From assembly GCF_009184895.1 (NCBI RefSeq), contig NZ_WESE01000009.1:62001-126000 (forward strand): a stretch of DNA of 64,000 nucleotides, read 5' to 3'. Positions 35,401 through 43,393 of the stretch are shown here, piece by piece. The notes under the pieces were generated by a model. The model was given only the letters and a program-made list of their open reading frames with translations. It had not been told where the DNA came from and ran no database searches. Source of the DNA: Nostocoides sp. F2B08 (GTDB lineage: Bacteria; Actinomycetota; Actinomycetes; Actinomycetales; Dermatophilaceae). Position numbers and translations under genes: made by a program. The stretch's first letter is position 1. Each line of letters starts with the position of its first letter.

Positions 35401-37150
35401 ACTCGGTCAGCATGGAGTGGCCGAAGCGGTAGACGGCGTGAGCGAACTCAGCGCGGATGGCGGCGTTGATGGCGGTGTTGTAGCCGGTGCCGGCCTCGCC
35501 GAAGGGGTTCACCAGCGGCTGGACCTTGCGGATGAACTCCTCGAAGGCGAGGTGCTGGTACTCCATCTCGGTGACGAAGCGGGCCGCCTGGAAGAGCCGC
35601 TCGCCGTAGTCGTAGCTGCCGGCGTTCGCGGTGTACCGGGTGGCGCGCCAGTCTGCCTGCTCCGCCTCGGTCAACAGGGTCGTGATCTTCTCGTCGATGT
35701 CACCGACGAGCCGGTTGTGCTCCGCGTGGAAGATGTGGTGCACCGCGGTGAGCCCGATGTTCTCGTTGACGCGACCGTCACCTGCGATGAAGTGCGCGTC
35801 GAGCATCTCGTCGTCGTACTCGTCGACACATCCGGCGGGAACGCCCGGCTGCTCGCAGACGATCAGCCCGGGTGTGACGACGCTGTCCCCGTCAGGTGCT
35901 GCGCCGGCCTTGGGCACGGCGTTGTGTGCGATGTCGTCGAGGAAGGCGTGGCCGGTGCGGACCGTCCCAGCGGGGATCGTGATCCCCGCGCCGCCGTTGG
36001 CCGTCGGGTCGCCCTCGATCAGGGCACCGGCCGAGGTGACGAGCTGCGGGAAGCCGTTCGGTCCACGGTCGAAGCGGCCGTACGGGTCGGTCGCGAGCAG
36101 CGGGATGCTGAGCGCGTCTGCGTCGGTCAGCGCGATGCCGAGCATGCTCGCCGCCTGGGCCTTGACGTCGGCCCACGTGGCCATGCCGCCGCCGGGTCCG
36201 GTGATGAGCCGTCCGGTGGCCTGCGGCCTGCCGTCCGTGTCGAGCGTGTAGGCGCGCAGGAACACCTGGTGAGAGGGGTGGGAGGTGTAGGTCTGACTCT
36301 GGTCGACCCACGGGGAGGTCTGGTTGTTGGCCTCGTGGTCACCGTCGTGGCTCGCGCGGGTCAGCACCATGAAGTTCGTCGGCGACCCGTCCACGTACAG
36401 AGGGTCGTCCGACTTCAGGGGCATGAAGACGGTCCCGGTGCCGCCCTTGTTCACCAGGTCCAGCCCGTGGTCGAAGAACTGCCCGAAGAGGGTGAACCAG
36501 GAGTTGTACGGCGCGGAGAGCCCGACGTCCGGTGCCACGTTGGGGATGAAGAAGGCGCCCGAGGGCGTGATCTCGGGCGCCTCACCCGCGGCCTCTACCG
36601 CCGCCGGGTTGCTCTCGGTCTGGTCGACGATGAGGTTGCTGATCATCCGAGGACGACTGTCGACCACGGTTCCGGCGGTCTGGGTGTACGTCGTGTTCTG
36701 CTCGGCGGCGATCAGGCTCTTCGGGACAAGGCGCGGGAAGTCCTGGTCGGCGGCACCCACCGCCGTCTTGCCTTCGACGAGGTTGTTGCACGTGCCGTCG
36801 ACGAGGCGCAGGCCCCACGGGAGGGTGTCGCCCACCTCTCCTGCCGGAATCTGGTCGGGGCCGCTGCCGCGCATGGTGTCGCAGGGGTTCGAGGCGGTGC
36901 GTGTGTCCGCGTGCTGTTCGGCGATCTTGATCTGCTTGAGGATGAATCGCAGGTCGGAGGCGTTCAGGTTGAACCCCTGACCGACGGGGGCCGCGGCCGA
37001 GGCCGCGGGCCAGGTCGTGAGCGAGGCCGCAGTGAGCGCCGCGACGCCGGCGGCGAGCACCTGGGTGCGCACCCTCGACCGGCGTGTGCCCGCTGTCCGG
37101 GTGCCGGATGCGCGGCTGTGGAGGTCACTGCGGCGGAGTGAACTGCTCAT
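32456..37150 (-). CDS. Secreted animal-type haem peroxidase with RTX repeats
   Basis: This 1564-aa exported enzyme has a Sec signal (about residues 25-60), an animal haem peroxidase domain (about 65-930) with the distal His in GQFFDHGLDL, the catalytic Arg segment RVNENIGLTAVHHIFHAEHN and the proximal His in VYRFGHSML. RTX-like Ca-binding nonapeptides follow (GGDGNDNLIGGLGDDILLD, about 945-1060), and the C-terminus holds two choice-of-anchor-D (ASH-like) beta domains (1350-1564). Related bacterial peroxidases oxidise halides or organic substrates with H2O2. The ATG at 37150 is chosen for its AGGAG ribosome site. It is the last gene after a signal peptidase and a multicopper oxidase. Confidence 0.88.
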   Translation of the reverse strand: MSSSLRRSDLHSRASGTRTAGTRRSRVRTQVLAAGVAALTAASLTTWPAASAAAPVGQGFNLNASDLRFILKQIKIAEQHADTRTASNPCDTMRGSGPDQIPAGEVGDTLPWGLRLVDGTCNNLVEGKTAVGAADQDFPRLVPKSLIAAEQNTTYTQTAGTVVDSRPRMISNLIVDQTESNPAAVEAAGEAPEITPSGAFFIPNVAPDVGLSAPYNSWFTLFGQFFDHGLDLVNKGGTGTVFMPLKSDDPLYVDGSPTNFMVLTRASHDGDHEANNQTSPWVDQSQTYTSHPSHQVFLRAYTLDTDGRPQATGRLITGPGGGMATWADVKAQAASMLGIALTDADALSIPLLATDPYGRFDRGPNGFPQLVTSAGALIEGDPTANGGAGITIPAGTVRTGHAFLDDIAHNAVPKAGAAPDGDSVVTPGLIVCEQPGVPAGCVDEYDDEMLDAHFIAGDGRVNENIGLTAVHHIFHAEHNRLVGDIDEKITTLLTEAEQADWRATRYTANAGSYDYGERLFQAARFVTEMEYQHLAFEEFIRKVQPLVNPFGEAGTGYNTAINAAIRAEFAHAVYRFGHSMLTESVDRVRVDGTRDDIDLLDAFLNPPSFMEDGRTPEEAAGDVVRGMTRQVGNELDEFVTEALRNRLLGLPLDLASLNIARARDTGIPTLNAARRSFYAASNNSSLAPYESWADFAFGLKHSASLNNFIAAYGTHPSITGATTLADKRVAADRLLAGPAGVDGILLNDPDTPADEAADNGPADSYAFLNSVAHEVTDPDTGETTVVHSDWVGSSTATTTGVDDIDLWVGGLAEKQHVFGGLLGPTFNYVFEAQMEDLQFGDRFYYLSRTAGLNMLTQLEGNSFSELIQRNTDVSGLPADSFSRPAYVFDVAKLGTSGAVLDDPATEYDESVLLTRMSNGTIRYGGPEHVVFNGTDANNRVWSSEGDDTIRGNDGNDWMQGGDGNDNLIGGLGDDILLDSNGDDTLKGGDGNDALSSGQGFGGDLLQGGRGNDVLIHGNDLAESFAGPGDDYVLGGAGDDTVFGDDGDDWVESGATITGTGGGAFNLLQGDNGAPFQDDLNEPGHDVLIGYGGETDYDSEGGDDVMLLGPGIQRSEGMLGFDFTTHDSDLAAADSDMALTGLLPPSVETNKDRFDLVESLSGWVLDDTLRGDDRDAAAMVGHELTEAGTARVAGLSAVLGGATTFTGGNLLLGGGGSDLIEGRGGDDLIDGDAQLNVRISVRNAADPTIELDSVEKLADVTARITAGTINPGQLRIVREIQTPPNGTAVDVALFSDVRTNYDITVATVDGQRVITVSHTGGTQADGIDTVRNVEVLRFAGGVEVETSSIAAPAPIAAFAPATTLAFGLRDTGTTNTLPVVVTNTGNANLTVSAATITSGTAFSVSDNGCTAAIAPDGTCTITVAFAPGTSTAAQTGTLTVTHNAAGSPTAIALSGQGQAPTARPTITIPATVDFGRRAVGTTRTQSVRVRNNGPVALTFPTNPLITTGPFTATMGNCPASLAVGRQCNLSVSFTPAAVGPVNGTLTVGSNAVGAPHSVGLTGIGR

Positions 37151-37239
37151 GGTCGAACTCCTGTCAACACGGTGGTGATGGGACACCTTGACCGACGCTC
37201 CTTCGACATACCTTTTAGATTTCTGTGGCCGCTTCACCG

Positions 37240-37749
37240 TCAGAACGTCAGCAGGACGGTGCCGATGAGCTCGCCGTAGGGGATGGCGCCGTAGGTACGT
37301 GAGTCGATCGACTCCGCGCGGTTGTCACCGAGCACGAACACAGCTCCTGGAGGCACGGTGACGGGGCCGAAGTACGTCGAGTCGATCCGCGTCAGATCCA
37401 CCTGCGGCTCGTGCCTCGCCTTCCCGTCCACGACGAGCACCGCGTCCTCGAGCCCCACCGTCTGACCGCCCAGGGCGACCACCCGCTTGACGACGAGCTC
37501 ACGGCCCTGTGGGACGCGGAAGACAACGAGGTCTCCGACCTCCGGCGTGCGCCACCGCACGGACAACTTCTCGACGACAACGTGGTCGCCCGGGTTCAGC
37601 GTCGGATCCATGCTGTCCGAGACGACCTCCAACGGCTCGACGGCCGCGAGCAGGAGGAGTCCCCCGACGACGGCCCCCGTGACCGCGGCACGGGTCCGAG
37701 TCCGACCGTCCCGCGTCGATGGTCGGGTCGGGACGTCCGGGGCCGGCAT
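37240..37749 (-). CDS. Signal peptidase I
   Basis: This 169-aa membrane serine peptidase has one N-terminal membrane segment (AAVTGAVVGGLLLLAAV), the nucleophile Ser in VVSDSMDPTLNPGD, the general-base Lys in ELVVKRVVALGG and the C-terminal GDNRAESIDSRTYG box. It is short, as in actinobacterial accessory SipW/LepB-like enzymes. Its ATG overlaps the preceding TGA. Being linked to two exported oxidoreductases, it is likely a dedicated signal peptidase for the cassette. Confidence 0.92.
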   Translation of the reverse strand: MPAPDVPTRPSTRDGRTRTRAAVTGAVVGGLLLLAAVEPLEVVSDSMDPTLNPGDHVVVEKLSVRWRTPEVGDLVVFRVPQGRELVVKRVVALGGQTVGLEDAVLVVDGKARHEPQVDLTRIDSTYFGPVTVPPGAVFVLGDNRAESIDSRTYGAIPYGELIGTVLLTF

Positions 37750-38300
37750 CACCCGAATGCGAGGCCGAGACGGAGCAGCCAGACACCTGCGCCAGCGACC
37801 AGCAGGACGTCGACCGTGCGCCGCCGGAGCCGCGGCGGCAGGAGGGTCACGAGCAGCCAGACGACTGCAAGCCCGGCAGAAATCGCGAGGAGGTCTCCGG
37901 GCACGGCCCCGTCGGTCGGGTGGACCCCGTGGCCGGGCAGAGGCCGACCATCGACGTTCAGGGGCGTGGACGCAGCAGGTGGGCCGGTCGCTCGGATCGC
38001 CACGTGCGCCAGTGCCGCACCGAGGTTGACGACGATGCCGGTGAGAGCGACGGGCACCGTTGCCCGTCGCCAGACGAGGCCGGCGAAGGCGAGCTGGAAG
38101 CACCCGAGGGCGATGACGAAGGGCACGACCAGAGCCCCCTGGTCGGACTGTGTCGGGGCCACCCCGAGGTGGATGACCCCGGCGACGAGCGAGGCGAGCG
38201 CGGCCCAGTGACGGGTGGCAGCCGTCCGGTCCTGCCCGATCGCGTCCCGGCCGCGGAACTGCTCGGGCCGGACCGTCTCCCTGCGCGTCGGGGACGACAT
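37749..38300 (-). CDS. Small polytopic membrane protein
   Basis: This 183-aa protein has about five hydrophobic segments (WAALASLVAGVIHLGVAP, VVPFVIALGCFQLAFAGLV, VPVALTGIVVNLGAALAHV, LLAISAGLAVVWLLVTLLPP, VDVLLVAGAGVWLLRLGLAF) with a His in two of them. I do not recognise the family. It lies 5 bases after the multicopper oxidase gene and overlaps the signal peptidase start, so it belongs to the same operon and may be an electron-transfer or copper-related membrane partner. Confidence 0.75.
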   Translation of the reverse strand: MSSPTRRETVRPEQFRGRDAIGQDRTAATRHWAALASLVAGVIHLGVAPTQSDQGALVVPFVIALGCFQLAFAGLVWRRATVPVALTGIVVNLGAALAHVAIRATGPPAASTPLNVDGRPLPGHGVHPTDGAVPGDLLAISAGLAVVWLLVTLLPPRLRRRTVDVLLVAGAGVWLLRLGLAFG

Positions 38301-38305
38301 GCCGG

Positions 38306-39892
38306 TCAGAGATCAGGGGCGGGCAGCGGGCGGGCCGGGGCCGTCGTGATCGGGTCGTAGCCGCCCGACCCGACCGTGAACTGGCCCATCATGTCGTGGT
38401 CCTCGTGGACCAGGTTGTGGCAGTGGACCATGTAGGTGCCCGGATGTGGTGTGAACTGGGTGATGAGCCGCACCCGCTCGTTCTCCCCGACGTGGACGAC
38501 GTCCTTGGGGCCGCGCTCGTGGGCGCGTGGAGCGACCCGCACACCGCTCCGGTCGAACTCGCGGTCCAGGATCTTGAAGTCGACGAGGTGGATGTGCAGC
38601 GGGTGGTGCCATCCGCCGGAGTCGTTGTGGATCTCCCAGATCTCCACGCCACCGAGCTCGGGGTTGGCGAGCGCCCGGGTGAATCCGCTCGCCTCGACGT
38701 CCGCCCAGGTCTCGCCGTTGATGGTCCACTCTCCCCCCTGCCTGACCAGCGCGAGCGTCCTCGTCGGCGTGGTCGCGGTCGGGGTGAGCGCCATGATGGC
38801 GTTGCCCGGATAGATCGTCTTGGGGATGCTGTTCTTCGACGGTGTGCTTGCCTTGGAGACCACGTCGAACGCCATGACCTTGTCGGTGTGGGTGTAGTCC
38901 ACGTTGTTCCTGGGACTGAGGTTGCGCAGCGTCACCCTGGTGCCGATCTTGTACTTCGCGAAGTCGATGACCACCTCGTACCGTTCCGCGTTCCCCTGCA
39001 GAAGGGTGGTGACCGGCTGCGGAACGGCAGTCAGCCCTGCGTCGGTGCCGATGACGACGAACGGCTCTCCGCTGTCGAGCTGCAAGCGGTAGGTCCGGGA
39101 CACCGAAGCGTTGAGGATGCGGAACCGGTACTTGCGGCGCTCCACCTTCATCACGGGCCAGGGTCGACCGTTGACGAGGATGACGTCCCCGAAGAGCCCC
39201 GACTCGTCGTCGTCGTCGAAGAGGAGCTGACCTTCACTGTCGAACATGGCATCGGTGATGACGAGCGGCACGTCGTAGTACCCCTGGGGAATCGGCAGCG
39301 ATCGTTCGATCGGGTCGTGGATCCGGTACATGCCGGCGAGCCCCATGTAGACGTTCGACGCGGTGTGGTGGACCCCGTGGTCGTGATACCAGAGTGTCCG
39401 ACAGCCCTGGTGGTTCGGGTAGCGGTAGTCCTTCCAGGACCCCGGGTAGGTGACGTCGTTGGCGTAGCCGTCGTACTGGGGCAGCGACGCCGAACCGTGC
39501 AGGTGGACCGAGGTGTACGGCGTGTAGCCGAGAGTGGGATGTGCGGAAGGCAGCCGGTTCACCTGCCTGACCACGACGTCCCGCCCCTGCTGGACGTCGA
39601 ACGTCGGCCCGGGGAACGACCCTTCGTAGCCCCAGATCCGGGTCTGGTAGCCGGGCAGGATCTGCACGGCCTGCTCACGCATGGTCAAGAGGTAGTAGTC
39701 CGTCGTCCCGGCCGACCTCACGGGTGCCGCCACCGGGGGCACGACGAAGGGGACCGTGAACGGCGCCGGGAGCTCGCTATCGGCCATTCGGCTGATATTT
39801 GCGGCTGCAAGGACACTGCGCTCCAGCGGCACCAGAAGCGCCCCTCCGGACAGCACTCCGAACGCAAGCAACTCTCGTCTCGTCAATGCCAT
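38306..39892 (-). CDS. Tat-exported multicopper oxidase (CotA/bilirubin oxidase type)
   Basis: This 528-aa laccase-like enzyme couples one-electron oxidation of substrates or metals to reduction of O2 to water. It has a twin-arginine signal (TRRELLAFGVLSGG), and the four copper-ligand motifs: SVHLHGS, LWYHDHGVHHT, HHPLHIHLVDF and VHCHNLVHEDHDMM. The ATG at 39892 begins the Tat signal; an upstream in-frame start only adds an unlikely extension. It is the first gene of the cassette and shares its upstream region with the divergent BTAD regulator. Confidence 0.93.
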   Translation of the reverse strand: MALTRRELLAFGVLSGGALLVPLERSVLAAANISRMADSELPAPFTVPFVVPPVAAPVRSAGTTDYYLLTMREQAVQILPGYQTRIWGYEGSFPGPTFDVQQGRDVVVRQVNRLPSAHPTLGYTPYTSVHLHGSASLPQYDGYANDVTYPGSWKDYRYPNHQGCRTLWYHDHGVHHTASNVYMGLAGMYRIHDPIERSLPIPQGYYDVPLVITDAMFDSEGQLLFDDDDESGLFGDVILVNGRPWPVMKVERRKYRFRILNASVSRTYRLQLDSGEPFVVIGTDAGLTAVPQPVTTLLQGNAERYEVVIDFAKYKIGTRVTLRNLSPRNNVDYTHTDKVMAFDVVSKASTPSKNSIPKTIYPGNAIMALTPTATTPTRTLALVRQGGEWTINGETWADVEASGFTRALANPELGGVEIWEIHNDSGGWHHPLHIHLVDFKILDREFDRSGVRVAPRAHERGPKDVVHVGENERVRLITQFTPHPGTYMVHCHNLVHEDHDMMGQFTVGSGGYDPITTAPARPLPAPDL

Positions 39893-39957
39893 TGCCCTCG
39901 CCCCTTTCGCTGGACGGAGGGGACCGTACAAGCGGGGCCTTTGGAAGACCTTTCAAC

Positions 39958-39982
39958 GAAACCCCCAATTTTGGGGGGTTTC
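39958..39982. promoter_or_regulatory. Near-perfect palindrome, putative operator
   Basis: GAAACCCCCAA and TTGGGGGGTTTC flank a TT centre; the arms differ only by one extra G. The element lies midway between the divergent starts of the multicopper oxidase (39892) and the BTAD regulator (40053), where an autoregulatory operator would be expected. Confidence 0.5.
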
Positions 39983-40052
39983 TCCTGATCCGGGCCGCGT
40001 GCTTCTCTGTGCCTGGCGGCAGGGGCTGTGTTTGAGAGCGGAGGCGAGCCGC

Positions 40053-40883
40053 GTGGACATCCTCATACTCGGGCTGCTCCTGGTGCGCGATGCCGAGCGG
40101 TTGTTCGGACCCGGCGACCTGGGCGGAGTCAAGCCCCGACAAGTCTTGGAGCTGCTTGTGCTGGCCCGAGGCCACGCCGTCTCGACAGAGGCCATCGCGG
40201 CCGCACTGTGGGCCGAAGGCCGCGAGCCGCACAACGTCACGGCGACCCTGAACACCTATGTCTGCGTTCTCCGGCGCAGCTTGTTCGGCAGCTGCCGCGA
40301 CCGGGCTCGGCGGACGATCGTGACCGGGCCCGGCGCCTACCGGTTGGACCTGGAAGGGATCACCCTCGATGTGGCGCGATTCGACGACCTCGTGCTCGCG
40401 GCCCAGCGGTCGCCGGAGCGGCCCCACCGTATTCGCCTCCTCACCGAGGCGGTCGGACTCTATCGCGGACCGCTGCTGGAGCATGCGCGCTACGACGAGT
40501 GGGTTCAGGAAGAGCGGACGTCGTACGAGGACCGAATGACCCGAGCGCATCTCGACCTGGCCCGTGACTGGCTGGGCGAGGGTGACCGCCTGACCTCCTT
40601 GCGCCACGCCGAGCTGGCCCTCAGGCACGACCGGTACTCGGAGGAGGCCTACCGTCTCATCATGGTCGCCAACTACGACCTGGGGCACCACGACGCCGTG
40701 CGCCGGGCGTTGGAGCGCTGCAGGACGGTGCTCGACCGCGATCTCGGCGTGGGCCTCAGCCCGGAGACGAGTCGGCTGGCGGCGTGTATGCAGGCACGGA
40801 ACTGCACCGCGGACCTCCTCGAGCGCTTCTATCCCCAGCCGGCCATCCGGGTGCCCGCACTGGCGGAGGGCTCGGTCGCCTAG
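40053..40883 (+). CDS. BTAD/SARP-like transcriptional regulator
   Basis: This 276-aa regulator has an OmpR-type winged helix (about residues 10-95: LFGPGDLGGVKPRQVLELLVLARGHAVSTEAIAAALW, then ATLNTYVCVLRRSLF) and a bacterial transcriptional activator (BTAD) domain (about 105-250: DVARFDDLVLAAQRS, YRGPLLEHARYDEWVQEERTSYEDRM). SARPs activate secondary-metabolism clusters. The GTG at 40053 has GGAGG eight bases upstream. It is divergent from the oxidoreductase cassette, so control of that cassette is inferred. Confidence 0.85.
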   Translation: MDILILGLLLVRDAERLFGPGDLGGVKPRQVLELLVLARGHAVSTEAIAAALWAEGREPHNVTATLNTYVCVLRRSLFGSCRDRARRTIVTGPGAYRLDLEGITLDVARFDDLVLAAQRSPERPHRIRLLTEAVGLYRGPLLEHARYDEWVQEERTSYEDRMTRAHLDLARDWLGEGDRLTSLRHAELALRHDRYSEEAYRLIMVANYDLGHHDAVRRALERCRTVLDRDLGVGLSPETSRLAACMQARNCTADLLERFYPQPAIRVPALAEGSVA

Positions 40884-41029
40884 CGCAGACCTCTGGACGG
40901 CCGTGCGGGTGGCTGCGATAGTGACACCAGCCCAGTGCGTGGCCGGAGAGGCGGTGGCGACGAGGTGTCCTCGACACATGACGATCTGTCGCGGTGCCGC
41001 TGTTCGGCCGAGTGGATGAGTGAGGCACG

Positions 41030-41671
41030 GTGTCGGTAAGTCTGCAGGCCACGGACCTGCCGCTGGTCCTGGTCGAGGATCCGTTGCCGATCCCTCCCGA
41101 CCGGACCCAGGTGTTCGTCATCGATGCTCACGAGTCTGTGCCGGAGCTGGTCTTTCGGACGATCGACGCGGGGCCGTATCTCGAGCTCGTCGGTCACGCC
41201 CGAGAGCCTGCAGCGGCGCTGGCCGAGATCGCCCGGCTACGCCCCCAGGTCGTCCTCATGGACGTGACCTTCCCGGACCGAGTCGGCGTGTGTGAACCGC
41301 ACGACATCGTCGCCGCCTTCCCGGGGCTGAGGTCACTGATCCTGTACTCCCGCGTCGCCCAGACCACCCCTCATCTCGACCTCGACTCAGGCACCGCCAT
41401 GGCCGGACGCGCCCCACTGGTCGACGTGCTGCGTGAAGCGGCGCAGCCGGATGTATCCGCACAGCTGTGGAGGCTCACCCCCCGAGAGCAGGAGGTCCTG
41501 AGCCTGCTCGGCGAGGGCCATGACCTGCGCGAGATCGCCCAGGAGCTCGGGCTGAGCCCACACACCTGCCGCGGACACGTGAAGTCGGTGCTCGCGAAGC
41601 TCGGTGTGCACTCCCAGCTGGCCGCTGTGGTGATGGCACGACGGCGCGGCCTCATCGCTTCCGAAGGCTAG
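41030..41671 (+). CDS. Orphan atypical NarL-family response regulator
   Basis: This 213-aa protein has a receiver-like domain (FVIDAHES; putative phospho-acceptor Asp in VVLMDVTFPD) in which the conserved Lys loop before the last helix is absent (AMAGRAPLVDVLREA), and a LuxR helix-turn-helix (LTPREQEVLSLLGEGHDLREIAQELG). The start is GTG 41030, with a weak ribosome site. No kinase gene is adjacent. It lies after the BTAD regulator on the same strand and may act without phosphorylation. Confidence 0.8.
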   Translation: MSVSLQATDLPLVLVEDPLPIPPDRTQVFVIDAHESVPELVFRTIDAGPYLELVGHAREPAAALAEIARLRPQVVLMDVTFPDRVGVCEPHDIVAAFPGLRSLILYSRVAQTTPHLDLDSGTAMAGRAPLVDVLREAAQPDVSAQLWRLTPREQEVLSLLGEGHDLREIAQELGLSPHTCRGHVKSVLAKLGVHSQLAAVVMARRRGLIASEG

Positions 41672-41738
41672 AGCACCGGACGCGTCCGCGTCGCGCGCCG
41701 CACGTGGTTAGGCTCGCCACCGACGACCGGAAGGACCC

Positions 41739-42617
41739 ATGATCACCACGACCACGCCCGCCCTCCTCGCCTTCGACATGGACGGGACGCTCTTCGACAG
41801 CACCGGAACGGTGCTTCCCGGCACGATCGTCGCGATCCGTGAGGCACTCGACCGGGGCGTGACGGTGGCGCTGGCCTCCGGTCGCGACGCGTGGGCGCTG
41901 CGGCACCTGGCGGTCAAAGCCGGGCTCGACCCCACCCGGTTGGTCTACCTCGGTTTGAACGGCACGACCATCGTCGACGGCGCGACCGACCGCCTGCTGT
42001 GGAGCGCGGCCATCGACTCCGACCTGCTCGGCACCCTGATGGCGCACCTGCGAACCTTCGAGGTCACCCCAAGCGTCCCCTCCGGCGCGACCCTGTATGT
42101 CGAGGATCCGCGTGGCTTCAACGTCGATATCGAGGCCCGCGCCAACGCCCAGACGGTCGCCGTGGTCGACCCGCTGGAGGCCGTGCCCGTGCCGGCGAAC
42201 AAGGTCCTCGTCTCGGGCCGCCCGGAGATTCTCGCCGCGCAGCACCGCGCCATCGCCGAGCCCTTCACCGGCAGCCTGGACTTCGCCTTCTCCGCCCCGA
42301 CCCACTACGAGTGCCTGCCGACCGGCGTGAACAAGGGCGCCGCGCTGGCGCACTTTTGCGAGCTGGCGGGGATCGACCTCGCCCACACGGTTGCCTTCGG
42401 CGACAACGAGAACGACATCGAGATGCTCTCGATCGCCGGCATCGGGGTGGCCATGGGCAACGCCCTCGACTCCGTCAAAGCGGCCGCCGACCTCGTCACC
42501 GCCGACAACGACAGCGACGGAATCGCAATCGTCCTGGCCGAGCGCTACGGCCTGGGCGCTGATTTCCCGACTGGACGCGGGCCATCCTGCGAGATCGGAC
42601 ACCCACCAGCCCCCTGA
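41739..42617 (+). CDS. Cof-type HAD-superfamily phosphatase
   Basis: This 292-aa sugar-phosphatase-like enzyme of the Cof/YidA type has catalytic motif I LLAFDMDGTLFDSTG, motif III Lys region GVNKGAALAHFC and motif IV VAFGDNENDIEML, with a C2-type cap between. The substrate is unknown. The C-terminus is unusual: after the family's normal end (VLAERYGLG) it runs 16 residues further (ADFPTGRGPSCEIGHPPAP). A decayed copy of the same C-terminal coding sequence with a normal stop lies at 45367-45432. GGAAGGA precedes the ATG. Confidence 0.9.
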   Translation: MITTTTPALLAFDMDGTLFDSTGTVLPGTIVAIREALDRGVTVALASGRDAWALRHLAVKAGLDPTRLVYLGLNGTTIVDGATDRLLWSAAIDSDLLGTLMAHLRTFEVTPSVPSGATLYVEDPRGFNVDIEARANAQTVAVVDPLEAVPVPANKVLVSGRPEILAAQHRAIAEPFTGSLDFAFSAPTHYECLPTGVNKGAALAHFCELAGIDLAHTVAFGDNENDIEMLSIAGIGVAMGNALDSVKAAADLVTADNDSDGIAIVLAERYGLGADFPTGRGPSCEIGHPPAP

Positions 42618-42698
42618 GATCGACGGTCACACGAGTGCTGTCCCCGCAGCGCGCTCCCCGGCGGCTCAGTAGCACTGCCTTTGTCCGCCGGACGCTTC

Positions 42699-42727
42699 CC
42701 AGACGAGACTTCAGAACGCCCGTCTGG
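42699..42727. terminator. Hairpin between convergent HAD and response-regulator genes
   Basis: CCAGACG and CGTCTGG form a 7-bp stem with a 15-base loop, in the 122-base gap between the stops of the two convergent genes. Confidence 0.4.
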
Positions 42728-42739
42728 ACTCCGGAACCT

Positions 42740-43393
42740 CTACCTGTGAGCTTCACCCGGGCGGACGAGGCCGCTCTCGTAGGCCAGGACAACGGCCTGA
42801 GCCCTGTCACGCAGGTCGCACTTGGCGAAGATGCTGCTCAGGTGGGACTTGACGGTCACCTCACCGATGACCAGGTCGCGGGCGATCTCAGCATTGCTGA
42901 GACCCCGCCCTACAAGACGTAGAACCGACTGCTCACGCTCGGTCAGGCCGTTCAGAAGGCCTGTCGCGGCCGGGGTACGCATGAAGCGTTCCACCAGACG
43001 CCGGGTCACCGAAGGCGCGAGCAACTCGTCACCGGCGGCCACCACGCGCACGGCATGCACTAGTTGCGTGCGGGGCACGTCCTTGAGCAGGAAGCCGGCT
43101 GCACCGGCTTCCAACGCGCGGAACACGTATTCGTCACGATCAAACGTGGTCAGAATGAGAATCGCAGTCTCTGTCTGCGTCGCGGCGAGCCGGCGGGTCA
43201 CCTCGATGCCGTCGAGTCGCGGCATTTGGATGTCGAGGACCAGCACGTCGGGCCGGAGCCGTGCGACCGCATCGATCGCCTGCACGCCGTCAGCCGCCTC
43301 TCCCACGACGCCGATGTCGTCCTGGAGCTCCAACAGCACAGTCAGTCCCTCACGCACTAGCGCGTGGTCCTCGGCGATCACGACACGGATCAC
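42740..43393 (-). CDS. NarL-family response regulator
   Basis: This 217-aa regulator has a complete receiver (VVIAEDHALVREG; Asp in VLVLDIQMPRLDG; Thr in LILTTFDRDEY; Lys in GFLLKDVP) and a LuxR-type DNA-binding domain (LTEREQSVLRLVGRGLSNAEIARDL). It overlaps the kinase gene by four bases (ATGA), forming a classic two-component pair. A neighbouring membrane protein gene (44660-45349) is divergent from the kinase and may be its target. Confidence 0.93.
   Translation of the reverse strand: MIRVVIAEDHALVREGLTVLLELQDDIGVVGEAADGVQAIDAVARLRPDVLVLDIQMPRLDGIEVTRRLAATQTETAILILTTFDRDEYVFRALEAGAAGFLLKDVPRTQLVHAVRVVAAGDELLAPSVTRRLVERFMRTPAATGLLNGLTEREQSVLRLVGRGLSNAEIARDLVIGEVTVKSHLSSIFAKCDLRDRAQAVVLAYESGLVRPGEAHR

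Noticed and set aside
32828..37141. A 1437-codon open frame on the plus strand
   Set aside because: It is antisense to the well-supported RTX peroxidase gene, has the Arg/Val/Asp-rich composition of a GC-rich shadow frame and shows no domain.
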